Positions 54,921 to 62,131 of a stretch of DNA of 62,131 nucleotides are shown one piece after another. The position numbers and the translations under genes were made by a program. This DNA comes from Chara braunii (Eukaryota > Streptophyta > Charophyceae > Charales > Characeae). The notes beneath the pieces are model-generated. The model was not told the DNA's origin and ran no database searches. It saw nothing but the letters and a program-made list of their open reading frames with translations. The stretch covers positions 587,448 to 649,578 of the forward strand of contig BFEA01000079.1 in NCBI GenBank assembly GCA_003427395.1, read 5' to 3'. Every line of letters starts with the position of its first letter. Within the stretch, counting starts at the first letter, position 1.

Positions 54921-55733
54921 CTAAATCTGTTGGTGCCTCTGAAGGCAGACTGCATACTTACTAAACCTATCAACTATAACCATGACTTGGCTCTTGCCAT
55001 GCCTACTCCTGACCCCAGTGTCCATGAAATCGATGGACACAAAATCTTCAGGTCCTGTTGGAATAGGCAAGGGTCTCAGAAGACCAAGAGGGGCTCGCGT
55101 AGTGGTCTTATTCCTCTGACATACTTTACAACTGCATATGTACTCTATGCAGTCAGCCTTCATGTCAGGCCATGTATACGCGTGAACGAGGTTGGCTAAT
55201 GTCTTTTGCCAACCGAAGTGTCCCTCTGTGTCGTGGCATTCCCCTAGGATCAAGCTACGGATCTCCTCACTGTTGGCTACGTTAGCCTTCTCAAACAACA
55301 ACCCATCTGTAGTGCGGTAATCTGGTTCAGACTCTGGGGCCTCCTTAACGCTCTTGAGGAGGTCACTATAAATAGGACCCTGCGCATACACATCCTTGAC
55401 CTTTTGCTGCAGGTCTCTCCCGATGTCCAGATAATGTACTATTGCTCCAAAGTAGTCTGCCCTCCTACTCAAAGCATCCGCAACTACATTGTACTTTCCC
55501 TTGACAGGCTTGAGGTCAAAGTCAAACTGGTCTATCTCAGTGTCCCACGTAGTAAGCTTAGGTGTCATCTTGGCCTGCGTCTTCATCCACCTCAATGTCT
55601 CGTGGTCTAAGTACATTTTGAAGTGCCTCCCAAGCAAGTAATGCTTCAAGTGGTCTAATGCTTGCCTGAGAGCGTAGAGTTCCCTCTCATAGGTCGATGT
55701 CGCTACCTTGTCTGAAGGCATCCTAGCGGACAT
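54921..55733 (-). pseudogene. RNase H-integrase N-domain, element D
   Basis: An open frame of 270 codons. RNase H end (STYERELYALRQALDHLKHY, DHETLRWM, GKYNVVADALSRR), a linker, then the integrase zinc domain H-X5-H...C-X2-C (CHDTEGHFGW ... CSCKVCQRNK), and the start of the catalytic core with Asp in VSIDFMD. It runs out at AVCLQRHQQI. Confidence 0.85.
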
Positions 55734-55793
55734 GAACTCTACGGGTCTATACCCATTGCCATCATATTGCTGTAGAACAACACCTATACCATA

Positions 55794-56848
55794 CTAACTA
55801 GCATCCGTGGTGACAACAAAAGGTGAGGATGGATCAGTTACCTTGAGGACTGTGCATTCTATCGAAGCCCGCTTCAACTTCTTCACGGCAGATGCACAGT
55901 CTTTGTCCCACTTCCAGATCGCCTCCTTCTTTAGCAATCTGCGAAGGGGAGAAGCGATGCCAAAGAAGTTCCTCACAAACTTTCTGTAATCGTTCGCCAA
56001 CTCTAGGAACGACCGCAACTCTGTCAATGTGCGGGGAGTTGGCCAATCTCTAATCGTTGCTATCTTACTGTCCTCCTCAGGCTTTACGCCTTCTCCATCT
56101 AAAACATGGCCCAAGTACAATACTTGTGTCTTGGCCCACTCACACTTCTTTGCATTGATCTTGAAGTTAGCTTCTCTTAGCTTCTCCAAGATCTGCCTCA
56201 GATGAGCCTCATGCTAGCTTCACTTAGCTTCTCCAAGACCTGCCTCAGATGAGCCTCATGCTCCTGGAGGGTCCTACTAAACAGTAGAATATCATTTAAG
56301 TATACAATCACAAATCTATCTAACCACAACCTAAACAAATCGTTCATACAACGCTGAAATGTGGTCGGCACGTTGGTTAGTCCAAAAGGCATCACTATGA
56401 ACTCATAATGCCCATATCTAGTCCGAAACGCCGTCTTGTACTGATCATCAGGATGAACCTTTATCTGATGATAGCTTGACTTCAAATATATCTTGGAGAA
56501 ATACTTGCAACCCTACACCCGATCCAACAGATCATTTATCAGGGGCAATGGTTTTGCATTCTTCACTGTGACGAAGTTAAGACCCCTATAGTCAATGCAC
56601 ATTCGTAACTCTCCCTCTTTCTTGGGGACGAACAGGACAGGTGCTCCAAACGGAGACGAACTAGGCCTAATCCAACCCTTCTCGAGGAGTTCATCTAATT
56701 GCTTGCGCAACTCCTCTAACTCCCTTGGGGACATTCTATATACAACTCCCTTAGGAGTCCTACTGCCAGACTCTATCTCAATGCGATGCTGGATTGGCCG
56801 CGACACTACTCCAGTAGGCGGCTCAAACAGATCTGCATACTCTTCCAA
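55794..56848 (-). pseudogene. reverse transcriptase of element D
   Basis: Order: [38 protein letters not shown], a TAG at about 56510 (Gln expected before GCKYFSK), SSYHQIKVHPDDQYKTAF, MPFGLTNVPTTFQR and then YLND at 56291-56302 instead of YLDD: the codon at 56295-56297 is AAT where GAT is expected, removing a metal-binding Asp. A 47-base tandem duplication (about 56176-56269) shifts the frame next. VLYLGHVLDGEGV and the RNase H start VVTTDAS follow. Confidence 0.85.
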
Positions 56849-57780
56849 CAGCTTGGCAATGCGAGGGTCGATTGACTCTTCTCTTTAGGCTCAGTAACTA
56901 GCCTAACATAGGCTACAACGACCTGTGCTTCTAGCTGCTCCTTCTTCACTAACCTTGCGAATGTAGGAGCGCTGAGGCAGCAATGTGCTAAGGGGTTGTC
57001 TACCCCAGACACATGAAACAGGTGAACAGCCTTAGCTTCACCAGACGGGCTAGGGAGCCTACACTCGTGCTCTCTTAAGTGAAGTGTGGCCCCTACCCCC
57101 TCTCTCCAGTCCATTCCTAGGACCATATCAAATGGGAGATTATCCTCTACGAGGAGAGTCAGGGAATGGAGAACTCTCTTTATCTTCCCATCTTTCTCTA
57201 GGCGGAAATATGCCTAGACCCCCTCAACGTAATCCTCGATTCGCATGGTGCGATTGTCTGCGAGGATACTGACTATAGTTTCTTCTAACTTTTGGACTTT
57301 TAAATTCAATTTCAGCTTCTGCAGCGCTTTGCGGCTAATATAGCTTCGGGTGGCCCCACTGTTTATAAGGGCCCCTACCCTGCCTCTAAAAACCTCTACA
57401 TCTACTAGCACTAGCTTTCCCTTTCCATCTTTCTTCACCTTGGCCCAGGCTGGCATCCTCTCCTTCAATTCTTCAGCCAGACCTGTGAGGGAAGTGGCTA
57501 GAGAGACTCTAACGCAAGTAGTCTCTGGACAACTATCTAGGCACTGGCAAACAACCTCTGCCATAGACACATGTGGTTTGGGAGTTTTTGTATGGTGCGC
57601 GCACTCTTCTCCACAAGGTCTAGGGGTAAGGGCAGTTGCGACCCCTACCGACAGTTGCCTTTTGCTGCCTCTGCAGCAGCTCATCGGGCATCTCTGTATT
57701 TGGGTCAGTATTTGATAATGTGCCCCAGATCACCGCAGTAAATGCACTGATTCGCGTCTATCCTATTTCGCCATACTGTT
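56806..57780 (-). pseudogene. gag zinc knuckle and protease of element D
   Basis: The knuckle at about 57745-57705 reads C-I-Y-C-G-D-L-G-H-I-I-K-Y and then TGA where the last Cys belongs. The protease frame (57684-57214) has ALINSGATRSYIS: the active-site Asp of DSG is Asn (AAC at 57361-57363). A second piece (57126-56806) holds VLGMDW, the usual C-terminal protease motif. Both the structural and catalytic functions are lost. Confidence 0.75.
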
Positions 57781-58263
57781 TGTTATAAGCCCAACGCTTC
57801 CCGGGTCTACCTTGCGGCAGGCTAGGGTGCCATTAAACCATCCTGGGAGGTGATCGATAGAAACGAGGACGGTTTTGCGGAGGACCTTGACCCCTACCTC
57901 CCTCTTGGCGGTTTCCTCTGCTGCCAACCCCCTAATCGCCCTGTCCTCGACAATCAGAAGCCCGACCCCTTGTGCTTGGCCTCTCCCTCTTCCTTGCGGC
58001 CCCCCTCCGGCCGCGGCAGCAGTATAAGTCCTTCCCTGACTAGTGCAACTCGATCTGACTGTAGCGGACCTCTTCCATACCACCTTCATCTAACGTAAGG
58101 ATCAGATGATCCTTGGTCCTGACTTGGCCAGAGATGGTACGGCCCTTCCATTTCTGCCCCTTGTCCAGGTCTTTGTGCTAGAAAGTTGATGCTGGCATGG
58201 ACTGGGCTTCGAAAGCCATCACCTCCCTACTGAATTTGTTTTAGGTCATGGTAGGCTGTTTAC

Positions 58264-59537
58264 TCATCTCAAAAAGTGCCTGTGCAAAGCATCGGGCATG
58301 GCACGATAGAATAATTGAACTAATTGGGTCCCTGTGACCCAGTGCTCAGGGACGGCAACCAATTCGTCCATAACACCCTTGAGTTCCCTGGCACTCTTCC
58401 ACTGACGGGAGTGGATGGTTTGCAGCTTGTCAGAGGTTTTAATCCCCCTAGTAACATTTGCAAACCTCTCACTGAGTAACTTAAAGTATTCACCTAGGGG
58501 AGTGATCTTGGAGTAAGCTACCATATAATCCATATTATTGTCACATTGGCAGCGCGGGCAAGCGATCTGGCGAAGCTAGACGCTTCGTCTTTAAAGGCGT
58601 GGAAGGCCATGAGGACCTGCTGCTCAGGCAAAATCTTTTGGAGGTGAACATAAGAACTAACGTTCGCCTCCCAGTTATCAAAGTTCTCTTCCTTCTTTCC
58701 ACTGTAGGAATTAGGAAACTTCACCTTTACTGGCTCCCTACGCGGACGGGCTTCCGCCTCCTTTGCGCCTTTTGTGGCACCTGTGCAAAATCGTTGTGTG
58801 TCTTCTAACCTCACTTTCATCTCGGTGCCCACATGCATCATCATCTCTCGCGTAAACCCTCTGAAGCCCGAGCGTATGGATTGTAAGGCGATATCCTGGC
58901 CCCTCACAAACTGAAATTGTTCTTGCTGGTCCTTCGCCAGGATTTCTATATTCCGAGCCATGATTTCTATTTTTCCCTACAGACCTGCCTGGCCTTCCAT
59001 TTGCCTTTTCTGCTTATCCACCACTCTCAACTCTTGCTCCATTTTATTTGTCGCCTCCAGCCGTTGCCTCTTCTCTCTTGCGAGGCGCAATTTCCACTCT
59101 AATATTTTTTCTTCATCCATTGCCCAGCGGCGTAGGGGATTTTCCTCCGCCTGCAACTCCCTCATCACAACCTCTTGTTCTGCCCTGGGGACATACAACA
59201 TCGCTTCTTCTTGTTCTCCCAGGATCAGATTAGCGACCCATTCTGACACCTTCTTCTCTATCCTCCGATCCTTTTCCTTCGTGCGACTAGAGAAGGAAGA
59301 AGGTGGAGGTTGGTCAAGGAGAAGGGGGTCGGCGGTTATACCCGAACTTGAAGAGTTGACTGGAGCATTGACCGAGGAGCTGACTGGAGCGTTGACCGAG
59401 GAGTTGACCAGCGCGTTGACCAAGGCATTGACCAGTGGGTTGACCAGCATTGACCGAGGCGTTGACCAGCGTTGACCGGAGCTGTTGACCACAAATTTGA
59501 CCAAGCTGGAGTTGGTATAATTTCGCCAAGCCTTCAA
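58264..59537 (-). pseudogene. gag of element D
   Basis: Three pieces. 59537-58977: a Val-Asn repeat tract, then a charged helical region (KKVSEWVANLILGEQEEAMLYVP, EWKLRLAREKRQRLEA), probably coiled coil. 58961-58518: IEILAKDQQEQF, then capsid-like PVKVKFPNSYSG and MAFHAFKDEASSFA. 58533-58264: the capsid end (FKLLSERFANVT, LVQLFYRAMPDALHRHFL). The pieces are joined by frame breaks near 58970 and 58525. The usual N-terminal head is not upstream on this strand; a head-like frame lies inverted at 60184-60525. Confidence 0.65.
59345..59495. repeat. GTTGACC-rich minisatellite
   Basis: About ten GTTGACC or ATTGACC words spaced 12-18 bases apart. In gag sense they code a Val-Asn-X-X tract. TTGACC is also the W-box core bound by WRKY factors, on the plus strand. 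Confidence 0.75.
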
Positions 59538-60183
59538 CCTATTCCCTCGTTCTATGGATGTGCACTCACCCCATGGTACTTGCTGAGTCTGTCTGTCTCT
59601 TCTTTCTGCATTGAGTCTCTTTTGTCCAGGTGATAAGAACTCCGTGTATGAGGTCGTAGAGTTGCGTTGACCAAACCCACACGGACTGAGTAGGGCTGCC
59701 GTCCATGTCTGACGACTGACACGTCGCGGAGGACTAACCCTCCCAAGGACCGGTACAGATTGACAGGCTGCTCAGTGTGGCATGGTTGGCCCAAAATCCG
59801 AGTTGTGGGCTGCAAAACCGGTTGTCTAAGTCTTGAGAGGACTTGCTGATCGCATCGTCCTGTCTGCGATGTTAAAGAATTCCTGAGGAGTTATGGGGGA
59901 TCTCCTTAAATGCCTCCTTATCAGCAGTGAAGTCCTGTAGTGACAGCCATAGCCATAGGTTTAGGCTAGAGCCCCTAGTTGACAGGGCTCTAGACCGGAG
60001 TGAAAGCCAGGTGGGTTGATTGTAGGTGCAGGGCATCTGGGCCGAGGATTGTAAAGGACAGTGGTGGCGAAAGCTTCCGTCGGTTGTGGTAACCTGGCTG
60101 GAACAAAAGGGAGGACTCTGTGGTCCATAGAGAGTCAGTCATCTAGTCAGTCAGGCAGTGGGTGGAAGTCTAAGTGGTGAGGA
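59538..60183. other. gene-free stretch inside element D
   Basis: No coding match. Expected to be the element leader or gag head on the minus strand, but neither is recognisable. Confidence 0.5.
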
Positions 60184-60525
60184 GTGGAACCATCACTTGG
60201 TTGTGCACCTTTCACCATGGTGGACCTGCGAAGCGGTACGAGCACCACCCCGTATACTAAGGCTCAAGAAGAGCAAGTTGCCGCCCTGTTAAAAGAGAGA
60301 AAAGAAAAAGAGGTGAAGAGGGAGTTGATGAAACAGGCCAAGAAGTTGGCCTTATTGAAGGAGTAGGTGGCAAAGAAGAAGAAATTGGAGGAGGAAATGG
60401 AGAGATTGAAGAAAGAGGAAGAAGAGAAACTGAAGGCAGTAGAAGAAGAAGAAGTAGAGGAAGAAGTCCCCTTGGAAAGAAATGTTAGAAGGGAAAGAAG
60501 ACCAAGTGAGGAAGAAAGAAAGTGA
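60184..60525 (+). pseudogene. coiled-coil gag-head-like frame, opposite strand
   Basis: ATG at 60220 starts MVDLRSGTSTTPYTKAQEEQ, then a long Lys/Glu heptad-like region interrupted by one TAG at about 60364 (Gln or Glu expected) and ending TGA at about 60525. The composition is that of a coiled coil. I associate this kind of start with gag heads of chromovirus-like elements, and element D lacks its own head on the minus strand. An inversion or insertion of a related element is inferred; a host coiled-coil exon is the alternative. Confidence 0.4.
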
Positions 60526-60677
60526 GGGAGGAGAGAGAAACCATAGTTGGGCGTGAAGGTGAAGAGTGAAAGGAGGTTGCTCACTTTTAGTCTCCTCCTT
60601 CATCTTCCTCTCCGTTTCCGAGCTCCGCGGCTATGGCCGCCACTTTCCTCCTTGAACCGCACAACCAATCTTGTATC

Positions 60678-60679
<2 letters not shown>

Positions 60680-60766
<87 letters not shown>

Positions 60767-60767
60767 N

Positions 60768-60852
<85 letters not shown>
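60680..60852. repeat. (CT)n microsatellite
   Basis: About 86 CT units with a single N at 60767. Length is unreliable. Confidence 0.95.
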
Positions 60853-60858
<6 letters not shown>

Positions 60859-60970
60859 TCTTCGTTGTTGTTGTCTGTGTGCAGGTACGCGACGTCTTCC
60901 TGCAGTGGCCCAGCTATGAAGGCTCCTTCTTCCTCTTGACGACGACGATGGCGAGTGGAACAGCGTGAAC

Positions 60971-60984
60971 CAGCTCCGATACCA
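60971..60984 (-). other. primer-binding site of element D
   Basis: Element-sense TGGTATCGGAGCTG, one base after the 5' LTR end, complementary to initiator tRNA-Met as in element A. Both carry G where plants usually have A in TGGTATCAGAGC. Confidence 0.85.
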
Positions 60985-60985
60985 A

Positions 60986-61798
60986 TGCAATCAGACTCGT
61001 CTTATTCACTTCTCAGCATGCATGAAAACAGATGGCAATCCACACTGCCGCCAGGCACCCACACAAAGCTCAGAGATATCGAGGCCAAGAACACAGTTCA
61101 GACTCAACTTGCTTCCAATGGCTATGACGCTTGTGTGCCCTCACATCACTCTTTTGGCACTGTATCCTCAACAGCTGTTCACACGCATGCTACTCTGTAT
61201 CTCCCTGAATGTCCCACACACGCACACACTTCGTTGAACACTCACACACATACACGCTATAGTCTATCTCTAACCTACAGCAGCTATGGCTGCATTCTAC
61301 CTCTACCACTAACTAGTGGCTATGGCCGCTTCGTCTCCTTCGCAGCCCACTTCTTCCTCGGGCTCCTGCAGACCTCCTTGCACAGGCCGCTAAGGCAGCG
61401 CTTCCGCACAACTCAGAGTCTGAATGAATGAATAACTGGACGCTGCCTTTTGATTTATAGTTCGGTTGGTTGCTGGTCTGCTCCTTTCCATCGGGCCTAG
61501 GGTGCACACAGTCCCACATGGTACTTGCTGACTGGACAAGGTGCGACTGGGACTAAGGTTGACCCTTCAGACCTACAGCAGCTACCACTGGACACACGTT
61601 GCGACTTCTACCCTACAGGTAAGCAGCTCGAACCTACTCAACCCGTGTATGTACAACATCCTCAACCACACAACTTTAGGGGCAGGTCACAGGTTCAAAT
61701 CTAGATGGGGCAAACTGTACTGTACATGGGTTCGAAACAGGTCTAGGGATATAGCCCTGCGATCTGCATCTGCTACCTCGAAGGTGAAAACCGTTTCA
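60986..61798 (-). repeat. 5' LTR of element D
   Basis: 813 bases; element-sense start TGAAACGG and end GATTGCA. Lacks about 164 bases present in the 3' LTR and has a few small insertions. Confidence 0.85.
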
Positions 61799-61802
61799 CT
61801 TG

Positions 61803-62065
61803 TGCTTGATGCATGTCTATGTATGCAATCATTGGGATGAACTGTGCAGTTCATAGCACGAGCACAGATTCCTAATGTTTTTAGGTGTTTGTCTCTGTGC
61901 CCAGGCAACAAACTTGTGCCTGGATACCTGTCCCGGGGCCCGGCTGGGCATTAACCTTGGTCAAGGTTCTGGACAGCCCCAGCGCTCCAAAAAGAAAAGT
62001 TTGGAAATGACCTTTGTCTGAGGGTCACATCTGATGAATGCTTGGTGCTAAGTACTTGAGCTCAA

Positions 62066-62070
<5 letters not shown>
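61803..62070. other. flank beyond element D
   Basis: No gene. Includes short palindromes (ATGAACTGTGCAGTTCAT near 61839; AACCTTGGTCAAGGTT near 61953). Confidence 0.6.

Positions 62071-62131
<61 letters not shown>
62071..62131. repeat. (CT)n microsatellite at window end
   Basis: CT units running off the end of the window. Confidence 0.95.

Larger units (their letters stand above)
52986..61798 (-). mobile_element. Ty3/gypsy chromovirus-type retrotransposon D
   Basis: 8.8 kb, minus strand. LTRs at both ends, CTTG on both outer flanks (52982-52985, 61799-61802; CAAG in element sense), primer site for initiator tRNA-Met, and a purine tract GGCGGGAG just before the 3' LTR. Order gag, protease, RT, RNase H, integrase with chromodomain start. 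Every gene is broken, including substitutions at catalytic residues, so it is inactive. The segment 60184-60525 reads as gag-like coding on the opposite strand, so the element is rearranged. Confidence 0.85.

Noticed and set aside
60547-60990. Ser-Leu and Arg-Glu repeat frames
   Set aside because: Translations of the (CT)n array.

Overview
The window is nuclear DNA from a plant-lineage eukaryote. Evidence for this: one spliced host gene of the plant-specific TIGR01589 (A_thal_3526) family, initiator-tRNA-Met primer sites on LTR retrotransposons, chromodomain Ty3/gypsy elements, long (CT)n arrays and a sized run of 680 N. A charophyte alga such as Chara would fit, but the species is an inference. 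Almost everything else is transposable-element sequence in layers.

Layout. 0.5-4 kb: a poly-A retroposon and a 5'-truncated, broken LINE. 4.0-6.2 kb: a non-autonomous PIF/Harbinger-like element with TTA target duplications and a nested retroposon. 6.2-8.8 kb: purine-rich simple sequence. 8.9-10.4 kb: a MITE with 61-base ends and two head-to-tail tRNA-derived SINEs. 10.4-15 kb: mostly featureless. 15.8-18.5 kb (minus strand): the TIGR01589 gene, with three exons I can join in frame. 20-22.8 kb: short inverted-repeat elements. 22.9-38.6 kb: a second Harbinger-like copy split by a 13.9 kb LTR retrotransposon (element A, plus strand). 39-48.2 kb: a diverged relative of A on the minus strand (element B). 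48.6-49.8 kb: minisatellite, gap and (CT)n. 51.1-52.2 kb: integrase/chromodomain end of a Ty3/gypsy element (C, plus). 53.0-61.8 kb: a complete but dead chromovirus-type element (D, minus).

The most interesting system is the A/B family. Both carry, after gag-protease-RT-RNase H, a separate reading frame encoding a PHD finger joined to the integrase, and then three further frames that match between A and B but that I cannot assign to any family. A also has about 2.7 kb LTRs holding a reading frame that crosses the primer-binding site and overlaps the start of gag; a possible relative of that frame sits in B. Two diverged copies keeping the same extra genes suggests they were under selection. 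A is flanked by a 50-base direct repeat of its target, far longer than the usual 4-6 bases.

The retroelements are dead or dying. Many breaks are G-to-A or C-to-T changes hitting catalytic Asp/Gly, zinc-ligand Cys, Trp or Gln codons, as expected from decay of methylated cytosines.
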